Shown: positions 36,526 through 48,923 of the stretch, one piece after another
How the letters are laid out: the number at the start of each line of letters is the position of its first letter
How positions within the stretch are numbered: position 1 is the stretch's first letter
Origin: Heterostelium album PN500
Taxonomy: Eukaryota > Evosea > Eumycetozoa > Acytosteliales > Acytosteliaceae
Length of the DNA stretch: 64,000 nucleotides
Direction of reading: 5' to 3'
Assembly: GCF_000004825.1 (NCBI RefSeq)
Contig: NW_008805089.1
Span: 496,001-560,000 of the forward strand
Notes under the pieces: generated by a model
Seen by the model: the letters and a program-made list of their open reading frames with translations, nothing else
Database searches by the model: none
What the model was told of the DNA's origin: nothing
Made by a program: the position numbers and the translations under genes

Positions 36526-36776
36526 TCTTTTAATAAAGAAAAAAAAGAAAATACTTTAGATAAATTAAATTGATTGCATAATCCTGATTTGGTATGTGTG
36601 GTGGTTGATCAGATTTTAAAAGATGTGTGTGGGTAAAATCAATAAAAAAATAAATTTTGATTAAAAGTTTAAAAAAATTTACATCTATCTTTTTTTTTTT
36701 TTTTTTTTATTAATTTGTTTTTAACTTATTTAGATTCCTTTTTATATATATATAATATAATATAATAGATTATAAG
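36526..36776. other. Short spacer between TatD and PGRMC-type genes
   Basis: 251 bases, including an 18-base T tract near 36691 and TATATATA near 36744. It probably contains the TatD polyadenylation region and the downstream gene's promoter. No gene is seen. Confidence 0.4.
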
Positions 36777-37229
36777 ATGTTGGATGTACCTGAAGAAGTT
36801 ATTTGGGGATTGTTGGTTTGTGTCATTATTTATTTGATAAAGACAATTTGGTTCCCTCCAGCACCACCACCTGTTGTTCGTCGTGCCAAGCCAGTCTATG
36901 AGAAGCGTGACTACACATTGGAGGAGTTGAAGCAGTTTGTCGGTGTCGATGAGACCAACGCTGTGTTTGTTGCTATCAAAGGAAAGATCTACGATGTTTC
37001 GATGAAGCGTTCTGTCTATGGTCCAGGTGGATCGTACGAATTGTTTGCTGGTCACGACGCTACCACCTGTCTGGCAAAGAGCAGTTTCGACAAAGTGAAT
37101 CTCAATAAAATGGATACCTCATCTCTCAACCAAGACGAAATGGATTCACTCAATCACTGGGTTTCATTCTTTGACGAACGTTATGAAGTAGTTGGTAACG
37201 TCAAACCAGAACAAACAAAACAAGATTAA
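36777..37229 (+). CDS. PGRMC/Dap1-type membrane-associated haem-binding protein
   Basis: Single exon of 150 aa. One N-terminal membrane segment (VIWGLLVCVIIYLI, about residues 8-21) is followed by a Pro-rich linker (PPAPPPVV) and a cytochrome-b5-like domain (about residues 43-140: YTLEELKQFVG...VFVAIKGKIYDVS...YGPGGSYELFAGHDATTCLA). The YGPGGxY motif holds the Tyr used as haem ligand in PGRMC1 and Dap1; true cytochrome b5 uses two His instead. This family supports cytochrome P450 enzymes of sterol synthesis from the ER membrane. Length and layout match the family. The ATG sits after an A/T-rich leader with no closer alternative. Confidence 0.9.
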   Translation: MLDVPEEVIWGLLVCVIIYLIKTIWFPPAPPPVVRRAKPVYEKRDYTLEELKQFVGVDETNAVFVAIKGKIYDVSMKRSVYGPGGSYELFAGHDATTCLAKSSFDKVNLNKMDTSSLNQDEMDSLNHWVSFFDERYEVVGNVKPEQTKQD

Positions 37230-37475
37230 TAATAATAATAATAATAATAGTTAGAAACGATCGGTTTTTAAATAATGATGAATTAGAACCTCATCTTATT
37301 GTTGTATTTAACTTAATAATAATAATAATAAATATAAATAAATATTACTTTTTGTTTTTTTTTTTTTTTTTACTTTTTTAAACTAAACTTGATCAATATA
37401 ATTTTATATTTATTACTATTATTATTATAATAATCTGATTGTATTGAACAAATACATTGAATATTGTCAATTAAT

Positions 37476-38812
37476 TTAGAAGGTCTTTCTTGCCATATTC
37501 TTAAATCCTGTTCCGAGACATGTGAATGTAATCGTTTTAGAGTCATCGTCTGTTTCAATCTTAAAAACAGTTCCAAAGAATTCTTTAATATTTCTAATAA
37601 AATCGATTCTAAATTAATTGATACGATTATATGTATTGACATTAGTATATTATATTGAATAGATGTAGCAATACAATTGTTATTATAAATAACATACGTG
37701 TATGGTGTTAATTTACCAAGTTTAATCTTTGAGATGTCCTCTGGGCATAAAACCATGAACAACAATGCTAAACTCTGATTGTTACTATCTATACATCCAC
37801 CATTGAGTATCTCTTCCAATAAAAAGTTTGCTGTTCTCTCACCGAGACTCTCTGGTGATTCACCTGCAGCTCCCATACACTCTGCTGAAATACAACAACC
37901 TGTTGTTGTCTCTGCTACCAATGTTAATCCATAACCTGGTGATCTATTTATTAATTATTAAAAATAACAAGTTAGACAAATAATAAATAAACATTGTTAT
38001 TATTATTATTATCTTCTTAAAGAGTATACATACTGTCCTGATTCACCACCTTTATAATGATCAGCGGAAATATAGACATCCGGTGTAAACTTTAATAGGA
38101 TACCTTTGGCGGTATCTAAAACACGGTTTGGAATCTGTGGAGAGACACGAGTTGCATAGGCAATACCTCTTACTCTTCTGATTTTACCTTCATCCAACAA
38201 CTGGATCGGTTTGAGTTGTTGTACGATCGGACACTTAAAGATAACACTACCACCTCCACCTGGTGGTGCACCTCTCTTTAATATCTTTATATGTAATCCT
38301 TCTTCAATACCAAACTTTCTAACAATCGGTAATGTTGTAGTTCTAATTGTATCAATCTTTAAGATTGATTTGATTATCGAAAAAAAAAAACAATAAAAAT
38401 TAACTAACTAATTAATTAATATAATAATATTATTATCTATACATACAGTTAAATCTAAATCATTATTTGTAATTCCTGTTAGTGTTATATCTAGTGGTAG
38501 CTTTGAGAATGGTGCCAAACAGATGAGTGCCTCTACAAAGTAACCGATGCCACGCGAGACTGGACAGTCGTGTTGGAGTTTACCACCGATGAGCAAACCT
38601 GGAATATATGTAAGTTGTGTACCGGTACCGTTGATATCGATCTTTGTACCATTGGTAATCTTATCGAGAAGACGCAAGAACGATACCTCGTAGTCTGTCA
38701 GACCGGGTCTTTCTTGATCGTCACGGATATTCGTAATCTTCACCGGTCGACTACTCAGTGTCGAACATATTATTCTCTGTCTGAATTGACTTGATCCTTG
38801 AAATTTCAACAT
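37476..38812 (-). CDS. rcl1: RNA 3'-terminal phosphate cyclase-like protein RCL1
   Basis: Four exons in frame: 38812-38447, 38356-38034, 37943-37698 and 37608-37476; 355 aa, close to the yeast and human lengths. It opens MLKFQGSSQFRQRIICSTLS, as in RCL1, and continues with RPGLTDYEVSFLRLLDKITNG, PGLLIGGKLQHDCPVSRGIGY, LTGITNNDLDLT, RGAPPGGGGSVIFKCP, RRVRGIAYATRVSP and SPGYGLTLVAETTTG. The cyclase active-site His of true RtcA near the C-terminus is not seen; the end reads CLGTGFKNMARKTF, as in RCL1. RCL1 works in the nucleolus with BMS1 in the small-subunit processome and 18S rRNA maturation, and is not a cyclase. Convergent with the PGRMC-type gene. Confidence 0.93.
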
Positions 38813-39515
38813 TCCTCTTAATAAATATAAAATTAATTAAATAAATAAATAATAATATAAATGAAATGCTGTTGTGTATTTAATAAATCAAAAATAAAAA
38901 TAAACACTTTATTCATTTTCGTTCGTTTTTTTTAAAAAAATTAAAAAAAAATTAATAAAAACTTGTTGGATGAATAAAAACTGTTGGTGTTTTATGACAA
39001 AGATACTGTGATTGTTTGTTGTATATTTACAAATCTGATTTAGTTACATCACAAGATTTAAGAATATGAGTTTATCTGTTAATTTTTTTTTTATTTGTAT
39101 CCATTATAATCCCAATGAATATGATTTAATGTTACTTGACCTAAGTGGAGATGAGATAAGATAACAAGTTTTAAACTGCTAAACCAGGTCTATCTATCAA
39201 CTCTTATTCAGCTACCTACTCAAGTAATTAGAGGGATCATATATGGTCCTCACCTCCGCTCACTAATCAAGCTATCTATGCTCTCTTCTAGCAACAGTTA
39301 TCTGTAGACCCAATTACTATTAATGTAAAATTGACTATAATTAGATTTTACGACAATCCATTTATTCTCCTTTAAATCAGCTAACAATGGTAGAGAACTA
39401 AATTATTAAAACATGCTAAGTTTGTCTTTTTTTTTTAAAAATAATAATAATAATAACTTTACTTTGTTAAAGAAAATCTGTCAATTAATATATATTTTAT
39501 CATTGTTTTTAATTT

Positions 39516-39638
39516 GGGATAAGGGTACGAATACCCTCACAAAAATGGTGAAAGCATTTTAGTTCTTGATAAACACGGATGCTAGAATAGTAAAAGGCGA
39601 TTCGCATATACGTATTGTTTTTCAAGAAATGCAATGTC
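39516..39638 (-). ncRNA. U5 spliceosomal snRNA
   Basis: On the minus strand the invariant U5 loop GCCTTTTAC lies at 39598-39590, closed by GAAT/ATTC, ATGC/GCAT and ACG/CGT paired steps. The 3' side reads ATTCTAGCATCCGTG, where human U5 has AAAGATTTCCGTG. CTTGA/TCAAG and GCATTT/AAATGC close the lower stem. Then comes a single-stranded Sm site ATTTTTG (39546-39540) and a 3' hairpin, AGGGTA-TTCG-TACCCT (39537-39522), with a TTCG tetraloop. This order (stem-loop I, Sm site, 3' hairpin) is the U5 layout. U5 loop I holds the exon ends during splicing in the tri-snRNP. A DUSE-like box lies about 50-60 bases upstream. The ends are approximate, set by pairing. Confidence 0.9.
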
Positions 39639-39688
39639 TGATTAGTTATTTAACAAAAGCTGTTATCAATATCTTATAAATATATTCT

Positions 39689-39697
39689 TTATGGGAT
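39689..39697 (-). promoter_or_regulatory. DUSE-like upstream element of the U5 snRNA gene
   Basis: The minus strand reads ATCCCATAA, matching the Dictyostelium DUSE consensus (A/T)CCCA(C/T)AA. That element precedes many small non-coding RNA genes by about 60 bases. The spacing to the inferred U5 start fits. Confidence 0.65.
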
Positions 39698-39717
39698 GAA
39701 TTTCACTATTTTAAAAA

Positions 39718-39731
39718 AACAAGTTCGCGCC
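39718..39731. promoter_or_regulatory. Second copy of E2F-like element AACAAGTTCGCGCC
   Basis: Identical 14 bases to those at 35221-35234. It lies 20 bases upstream of the DUSE-like box of the U5 gene (as transcribed). No other gene start is near. Confidence 0.5.
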
Positions 39732-39870
39732 TATTTCACCTCAAAAAAACAAAAATTTTATTCCTCAAGAACACTCATATTTGAAAAATAAATCTAAAAT
39801 AAATATTGTTTCCTACACATTGTACAAATACAAACATTATTTGAATATTCTCCAATATTAATATATATGG

Positions 39871-39905
39871 TGTTCATGATTCAGTTGTATTGTGAATCAT
39901 GAACA
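39871..39905. repeat. Strong hairpin: 13-bp perfect stem, 9-base loop
   Basis: TGTTCATGATTCA pairs with TGAATCATGAACA around GTTGTATTG. A second small inverted repeat, TGAATC-TCTGT-GATTCA, follows at about 39917-39933, so TGAWTCA-type words occur four times in about 60 bases. This could be a small-RNA precursor or paired bZIP-like sites. The symmetry is directly visible; function is inferred. Confidence 0.65.
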
Positions 39906-40861
39906 AATGTATAGTATGAATCTCTGTGATTCAACGACTAAGGAGATATCTATTTATTCGTTGAAAACTGCTATAAACAAAAAATTTATTATTCGGTAAG
40001 GTATAAACATATTCAGAACAATCACATTGAACTCCAATGGACAAAGTTTGGAATTGTCTAGACCTTTAAATTACTGAAGATATTTCTCAAAATGCAAAAA
40101 TTTGATAATAATTCAATTATCACATTTGAACTGGAAGGTGATATCAATTCCTCAGCTCTTTTAAAAATCTAATTAGTTGTTTGATTTAGAGTAATATTGT
40201 TTTAGATAAGTATTTAATTTTAGATTGATTTCTATATCCAACCTATCTAGTCTATTTACAAGTTCAAACTTTTTGTGACTGGAGGATGATTTTTTTTTAA
40301 ATTTATTTATTATTTTTGATAATAAAGAGTGAGTCTCTATTATAATTTTCGGTTTGAAAAGATGGCAATCATATTCACAAAGATATTCCTGGGTATAGGT
40401 TTGTGCTTTTTCAATATTGCGAGTGTTGATGTTTTGGGTTTTGATAATTAAAGTTAACCATTAAATCGAGGGGATGCCAGTCTGTTGTTGACTATCGTTA
40501 TTTTTCTTGATATGTTTTTTTAAATTTTTTGGGAGTTGTTGATGTTGGTAATGTTTTTGTTGTTGGAAATGTTGTTTGTTGTTGTTTTGTTTTAATTATC
40601 ACTATTTTTTATGTTTATATGTTTGTGAAAGTTGTTGTTGTTGTTGATTTATATTATACTATATTCGAGTTGAATTGTATTTCACTCTATTCAAATTGAA
40701 TTGAATTGAATTGAAATTTAAATAAATTAATTAAATTAAATGAAAAAAAGTAGTAGTGTAGATGATCGTTTTGATTTGTTGATTGATTGAATTTAAAATT
40801 GGAATTTGAAAAAAAAAAAGGATGTAGGTATGTTGTTTGAATTGATTGGATTTCGATTATA

Positions 40862-42763
40862 TTATATATCTAAATTTGAATATTGAGCATTGAAATAGTC
40901 CTCTGCCATTTTTGTACCTTCAATTCTCGATTTAATCTTTGCAAATGCCACTTCACGAGAGGTTGTCATGTCATCACCGAATGGCGAGTAACCACAGTCG
41001 TCGGTGGTACCAATTTGATCGGGAGAAATGAATTTAGCAATCTCCATGATCGTTTGAAAGACCTCTTCAGGTGTCTCTACTCTTGGTTCCAAAACGTTGA
41101 TGACTCCGAAAAAAACTAGATGATGTGGCTTGATATGTTGTTTTATACACTTGAGAATCGAGGGTTTGTTGTTTTCCAACTGGTACTCCAAGTAGAATCG
41201 CGTCAGATTCAGCTGAAATAGCGAGGGAATGATGAGTTCGTAGCCAATGTCGGCGGAATGCGTGCTGTCGTGGTCACCGCCCGGACAGCTGTGAACTCCG
41301 ATGCGCTTGCGCTCCTCGTCGGTGAATCGCGAGAGCACACGATTGTTGAGCGTGATAAACTCTCTCAGTAGCTGGCCCGACGGATCCAGCTTCATGGAGA
41401 GACGCGCTTCTGTCGCGTCGATCTGGACGACGGCGGCGCCAGCGTTGAGCGACGACCGGATGTCGTACTCGACTTCGTTGAGCATCTCCTCGATGAATTG
41501 CTCGCGTGGATAGTTGGGAATGCTGCTGTGCAGTGGGTAGAGCAGCGACATTGCACTGGCAGAGATGACCGGTTGCTTAATGGGATAGTCGGTGAGCGGA
41601 CGGCACCTATTATAGTACTCGAGCGCGTAGTGTTTGTAGCGGAACGGCAGGTTCTGGCCGCTGAGCACCGGCATCTCCCGGCAGTGGCCGTCGCAAAAGA
41701 CGATGCTGGTGCCGCCGCGTATCAGCTGGTCCGAGCCGTCTATAGAGTAGGTGATGAACGACGGCTTCATCTGCTCGCCGTCCGTAATCACTTTCGACCC
41801 CGATTGCTCAAAGCCGTGGACTGTGTCAATGAGCGCGCGTTGAAACAGGTCGTCCAGTGCCTCCATTGGCAGTTTCCCGCTGCTCACATCGGCGAATGCC
41901 TCTATCAGGTAGTTTGGACGTGGAATGCTGCCGACTGGCTCGGACTGTAGCGTTATACGACGTTCGCTGTTCTCGCTGCTATTGCTAACATTGTCGTCTG
42001 TGTCACTCAGTAAATGAAAGTTGCTACTACTGCTGCCTCCGCTGATGAAACTACTATTACTACTGGTGTCTGTCGATTCGAAATATTGGTTATGATGTAA
42101 ATGATGATAGGGTGTCTGTGTTGTTGTTGTTGTTGTTGCTGTTGCTGTTGCTGTGGGGATGGGTGAAGAGAGTGTCTGACCTGGAGGTAGTGGCGCTGGC
42201 GATTGAAAATGCAGATGACGATGAAGTTGATACTTTTGAATCTGGGTATTCAACTCTTGTTGTTGTAATTGATGTCGTTGAAGATGCAGCGGTTGATCTG
42301 GAAGTAATTCAAAGTCGAATCTATCTATTTCACTGTTATTGATATTACTGTCGCATTCTTCATTACTTATATTATTATTGTTATTTCCTTCGTTTCCACT
42401 TTCAATTTCGTTTGTATTTGTTAAGTTATTGTTAATGACACTGCTATTACCATCTTTGTTTCTGGTTTTGTTTTTGTTTGGACTGTCGGAAACAGTTGAA
42501 TCTGAATCTGTTTTTGTTTTTGTTGTTGATAACTGTGGAGCGGAATGTGAATGTTGATGTTGATGCTGACTCTGTTGCGGATTGTTGTTGTGTTGATTAT
42601 GACTATTAAAGAAGGAACTTGACGACGACGACGATGACGATGACGTTGAAGAGTAGGACGACGAGAGATTGCTGGAATCTACAGTGAATGAGGAGATCGA
42701 TGAATTTGTATCAGATGAAGCTGAAGTGGACGATGGAGTTGACGAATGAAAACTATTATTCAT
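40862..42763 (-). CDS. MetE-like cobalamin-independent methionine synthase family protein
   Basis: Single exon of 633 aa. About the first 260 residues are low-complexity Ser, Gln, His and Asn sequence. The rest is a TIM-barrel of the MetE C-terminal type: SEPVGSIPRPNYLIEAF near the start, DGEQMKPSFITY, AAVVQIDATEARLS, the zinc-ligand His-x-Cys in GVHSCPGGDHDSTHS (about residue 488) and the distal Cys in TTDDCGYSPFGDD (about residue 588). The TTDDCG(Y/F)SPF signature and lack of a MetE N-terminal barrel resemble short bacterial MetE relatives more than full-length plant or fungal MetE. The likely reaction is methyl transfer to a thiol such as homocysteine, but donor and acceptor cannot be fixed. 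The catalytic half is strikingly G/C rich compared with the leader. Confidence 0.85.
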   Translation of the reverse strand: MNNSFHSSTPSSTSASSDTNSSISSFTVDSSNLSSSYSSTSSSSSSSSSSFFNSHNQHNNNPQQSQHQHQHSHSAPQLSTTKTKTDSDSTVSDSPNKNKTRNKDGNSSVINNNLTNTNEIESGNEGNNNNNISNEECDSNINNSEIDRFDFELLPDQPLHLQRHQLQQQELNTQIQKYQLHRHLHFQSPAPLPPGQTLSSPIPTATATATTTTTTQTPYHHLHHNQYFESTDTSSNSSFISGGSSSSNFHLLSDTDDNVSNSSENSERRITLQSEPVGSIPRPNYLIEAFADVSSGKLPMEALDDLFQRALIDTVHGFEQSGSKVITDGEQMKPSFITYSIDGSDQLIRGGTSIVFCDGHCREMPVLSGQNLPFRYKHYALEYYNRCRPLTDYPIKQPVISASAMSLLYPLHSSIPNYPREQFIEEMLNEVEYDIRSSLNAGAAVVQIDATEARLSMKLDPSGQLLREFITLNNRVLSRFTDEERKRIGVHSCPGGDHDSTHSADIGYELIIPSLFQLNLTRFYLEYQLENNKPSILKCIKQHIKPHHLVFFGVINVLEPRVETPEEVFQTIMEIAKFISPDQIGTTDDCGYSPFGDDMTTSREVAFAKIKSRIEGTKMAEDYFNAQYSNLDI

Positions 42764-44716
42764 AGTAGTTGTTTGTTTATTTGTTGTTGTTGTTTGTTGT
42801 TTTATATTTTTGTTGTTTGGTTACAGGTGTGATGTGAAATATAAATAAGATGGAAGGTGAAATGTGGAAAAAGAAAGAGAGGGAAAAGAGAAGAAAGAGA
42901 TTGGATAGATGAGGAGGTTGGTGGAAGAATTGGGAATGTTCAAATTAATGAAAAAAAATACCACCAAAAATTCTTTTTTAAAACCAAAACTAAAAAGGTA
43001 ATATTATTTTCTTATTTTGTTATTTTTTTTTTATTTTTTTGGCAAAACAAATCTGATGAACTTTAATTTAATTTTACTTTTGCCCAAAACACGCAATTTA
43101 AATAAATAAATATATATATAAATAAATATGTGTTTTTATTTTTTTTGCAAAATGAAAAATGAAAAATGAAAAAAAATAATAAAAAAGATTTATCTTATCT
43201 TTGAAAATATTTTTGTTTTGTTTTGGTTTTGTTGTTTTTAGTTTTGTTTTGGTTTTGTTTTGTTTTGTTGTTTTTTTTTTTTGATTTTTTTGAAACTTGA
43301 TTGCGATAATCAAAAAAAGGAGGAGGTAATGTTAATAATTGGATGATTGGAATGATCGAACAAAAAAACCATTGTCGACGATTATCCATATGAATGTTTA
43401 TTTTGATGTGGTGGTTGATATAATTTTATACTTATTTGAATCCACCACAAAAAAAAAAATGATTTTCATGAATAAAATTATTTTTATCACGTCAACAAAA
43501 ATACGCTCATTCATAATTCGTAACGAAATAGTTACAAGGATTGTGTTTTTTTTTTCAGAATTGCGATGAACCGCCTCAAATTTCATGTAATTTTTTGAGT
43601 TGTTTAATTTGTTTTCAAGTTTTTTTTGATTTTGTAACTTTTCAAACCTCATTTGAAAAAACAAAAAAACTAACTTGAGATTTGATGATTGTGGGGAGGG
43701 TTTTAGTGGGGTGAGAAGTTTAAAGATCGCAAACACTAAAATGGTATAACTTTGCATGGTGAACATTTTCATTCATTATAAATGTGGAAATGATCTTAAT
43801 CCCCATCACTTTCTAGAAGAAACATTTAATTTATTCAACCAAATGTGAGAGTAGACTTTGAACTCAATATGTTTGGTTTAACTTTTTTTTTTAAAAAAAA
43901 AAGATTTTACTTAAAAATGAAAGATATAAAATATATTTTTAATAAAAAGATAAAAGTTGAATTTGATTTTTCAGACATAATTATAAATTTTAAAATAAAA
44001 CCAATAATTTAAGGTGAACTTCTTTTTACTTTGATTTTACTTTGATTTTATTTTGATATTGGTTTACTTATAACACTGGTCAGAGATAATTTAAACTATT
44101 CTTAAAAAATTTTTTTTTTTTTTTTTTTGAAATGATAATACCACGAGCAAAAAACAAACGATTTTTCTGCTACATAAATCTAGATTTTTTTTGTAAATTT
44201 CCTCCAACTTTTAAGGTCACCACTAACATTATCTTGAGAAAACAACTATCTGATGATTTATTAAACAAACATAAAAACAAAAAAAAGATATTTACATCAT
44301 CACTTTCTTTAAGCAACAATGATCTAGAAAGATTATATTCATATTCATTTTTACCTTAATCTTTAAATTGTAAAAGGTGAAATTTCACATATATAAATTT
44401 ATATTTATAACTTAGTATTTATATAACATTACACACAGACACACAGACACACACACCGAAATCACTAAACACCCTCTTTTAAGTTTAATCATTGCAATCA
44501 TCAACCACACACCCAACACCATTCTGACGAAATATTGATTAATACATACATACTTTAAACATAACCAAATTGTATAAAATAACAATAGTATTTAGATAGA
44601 TAAATAAATATTTTAGAGATAATAAAATAAAGCAGATTCAACAAATAATTTGTTGTTGTTGTTGTTGTTCTTGTTCTCATTGAAAAAACAACTAAAACAT
44701 AAAAATAAACAACAAA
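42764..44716. other. Divergent spacer between the MetE-like and transporter genes
   Basis: About 1.95 kb of A/T-rich DNA with GTTTT arrays (about 43210-43270), a long T tract near 44109-44127 and a CACACA/GACACA run (about 44433-44457). A 75-codon open frame at 44132-44359 lacks coding-type composition. No gene is called. Confidence 0.5.
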
Positions 44717-45880
44717 ATGTTTTCAACGATATCAGCTAAAAGGTTATTTAAACTACAGATCTCCAATGGCAATATTGCATTCTTCTCATTGTTTATGTGG
44801 TTCGTTCTCAATATCAGTACACTGATACTGAATAAATATATATTTGCCAGCCTACAGTTTATGTATCCGGTTTCGCTGACTGCCGTTCACATGCTGGTGT
44901 GCTGCATCGGCTCGGTCATTGCACTGCACTGGTTCGAAATAGTGCCGCGCGTACACATTCCGCTGGAGCAACAGCTGCGGTCTATCGCGCCACTGGCGAT
45001 TCTCTTTGCTTCGAACATCGTGCTTGGCAATGTCAGTCTGCGCTGGGTTCCCGTGAGTTTCATGCAAACGGTAAAGTCGTCGGTGCCGCTCTTCACCGTG
45101 ATAACACAGACGATCTTTATGCGCAAGCGATTCTCGCAATCGACGTACCTCTCGATGCTGCCTATTGTTGGCGGCGTCTGTTTGGCGTCGTTCTCCGAGG
45201 TGAACTACAACCACACCGGATTCTACGCGTCACTCTTGTCTAGTGTGATCTCTGCGATTTTCGCGGTGGTATCCGGTCAGTTGTTGACTCAACAGCTGAA
45301 TCCCATCAATTTGCTCTACTATATGGCGCCTTACTCGCTGGTGATGTTGACACCGGTGGCGCTCTACTACGAGGTGCCGGCGATGCGCGCCGAGTGGCAG
45401 CACTACGGAGAGACCGAACCGCTTGTCATCCTGCTGGTGAGCGGTGCCATTGCTTTTCTCCTGAACATCTCAACTTTTCTCGTTATTAAATACACTTCAC
45501 CGCTGACCTACACTGTCTCGGGTAACCTTAAAGTGATCCTCTCGATCACGATATCGATCATCATCTTTAGAAATCAAGTAAACTTTTTAAATGCATTGGG
45601 ATGTGGTGTTGCCGTATTAGGTGTTATATGGTACAGTCAAATAAGATATGAAGCATCTAAGCAATCTTCATCTTCATCTTCAACATCATCATCATCAAAT
45701 ACAAACATAAATAACAACAACAACAACAACATAAACAGCATCAACCATATACATACAACAAATTTAACAACGAATTTAACAACGATAACAATTTTAAACA
45801 ACGATAATATAAATAGTGATAATGATAGTTTATCTATAAATAATCATATACCAACGATCGACGAAATTAAAACAAAATAA
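44717..45880 (+). CDS. TPT/nucleotide-sugar transporter family carrier
   Basis: Single exon of 387 aa with about nine or ten membrane segments spread over residues 20-315 (for example FFSLFMWFVLNIST, SLTAVHMLVCCIGSVIAL, LAILFASNIVLGNVS, LVILLVSGAIAFLLNIS, ALGCGVAVLGVIWYS). Family marks of the triose-phosphate-translocator type include LNKYIF after helix 1, FMQTVKSSVPLFTVI in the central helices, and YTVSGNLKVILSITISIIIF late, close to the K-R/K-V substrate-binding motif of helix 9. Members exchange sugar phosphates, phosphoenolpyruvate or nucleotide sugars across Golgi, ER or plastid membranes; with no plastid here, a Golgi/ER carrier is most likely. The hydrophilic tail from about residue 320 is Ser then Asn rich and not conserved. 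Confidence 0.9.
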   Translation: MFSTISAKRLFKLQISNGNIAFFSLFMWFVLNISTLILNKYIFASLQFMYPVSLTAVHMLVCCIGSVIALHWFEIVPRVHIPLEQQLRSIAPLAILFASNIVLGNVSLRWVPVSFMQTVKSSVPLFTVITQTIFMRKRFSQSTYLSMLPIVGGVCLASFSEVNYNHTGFYASLLSSVISAIFAVVSGQLLTQQLNPINLLYYMAPYSLVMLTPVALYYEVPAMRAEWQHYGETEPLVILLVSGAIAFLLNISTFLVIKYTSPLTYTVSGNLKVILSITISIIIFRNQVNFLNALGCGVAVLGVIWYSQIRYEASKQSSSSSSTSSSSNTNINNNNNNNINSINHIHTTNLTTNLTTITILNNDNINSDNDSLSINNHIPTIDEIKTK

Positions 45881-46133
45881 AACTATTTTTTGTAAATAAT
45901 TGTATCTTATTATCTTGAGAATATAACATTTATATAACTTATCAAGATAATAAACTGATCTTTATATTCTCATATTTGTTGATATTTATAAATCACTTTT
46001 TTTTTATACCTATTTATTTAATACAGTAGTTATTTCGGAAAATTCAACAATAGTTAAAGTTTTTGCATTTTCAAATTAATTGTTGATTTTATTTATTAAT
46101 TAAAATCAAGGTTTTTATTAATAAAATTAGTAA

Positions 46134-48098
<1,965 letters not shown>

Positions 48099-48923
48099 TA
48101 AAATATATAATCTCAAAAAAAAAAAAAAATAACTATTTAAATTATTATTATTTACTAAAGCAACAAAAAAATTATTTGTTTTAAGTAAAAAATAATTTTG
48201 GTAAAATGATGTTGTTTTTTTTTTTTTTTTTTTTTGTATTTTAAAGAAATTTCTTAAAAGATGTGTCGAAGAATACAAATGATTTTCTATTTTTGGTCAC
48301 CATTTTAATGATGATTCAGTATTGCAAAAACTTTGTTGGGGTTTTTTTTATTAAAAATTTCTCATTTTTTTAAAAAAATGAAATTACACATTTTCTATAT
48401 TGTATTACAGGTTTCATTTTTCTCTAACAGCACCAACAACACATAATCATACACATATATACAAATTATTATTATTTAAATTAATTCTTTCGTTTTTTTG
48501 TTTTTTTTTTTTTCAAAAAGTAAAAAAAAGTAGTAGTCATCAAATTCATTAATACATTCATTCTCTTTTCACTCTCTTTATAATTATATTTAGTATAATT
48601 ATAACTTTTCAATTTATAATTTAGTTATATAAATCTATCATTTTTAATTTAAATCAATCCTTTTTCTCTTTTTTTTTTTTGTTTTTTAGATTTAAAAAAA
48701 AATCTCTCTTTTTCTTGAATTTATTTTTTTGAATTGGACTTTTCGCAAAAAAAAGTAGTTGCAAATCAAAAAAAATAGATAGAACAATCAGTCAGTCAGC
48801 CAAGTCAGTTAGTTAGTAATAATAATAATAAATTTATTATTTTTCTTAAAAGCAAAAATAAACATTTTACATTTTATTCAAGTTTAATTTTTTGATTTAC
48901 TAGTATGTATAATCTGCTATACG
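48099..48923. other. Spacer between DDX41 and methyltransferase genes
   Basis: 825 bases of A/T tracts, including long T runs near 48213-48235 and 48499-48512. The last 20 bases contain an upstream ATG frame overlapping the methyltransferase start (see findings). No gene is called. Confidence 0.5.

Larger units (their letters stand above)
38813..40861. other. 2-kb spacer carrying the U5 snRNA gene and structured elements
   Basis: Besides the U5 snRNA (listed separately), this spacer holds a patch of higher G+C (about 39125-39330) with no clear ORF, a 13-bp-stem hairpin at 39871-39905, and A/T-rich sequence. A small ATG-started frame at about 40093-40173 (26 codons, ITFELEGDINSS) is too short to call. 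Confidence 0.6.

Noticed and set aside
40093-40173. 26-codon ORF (MQKFDNNSIITFELEG...)
   Set aside because: Too short, no family, no supporting splice structure.
44132-44359. 75-codon plus-strand frame
   Set aside because: Composition like the surrounding spacer and no recognisable domain.
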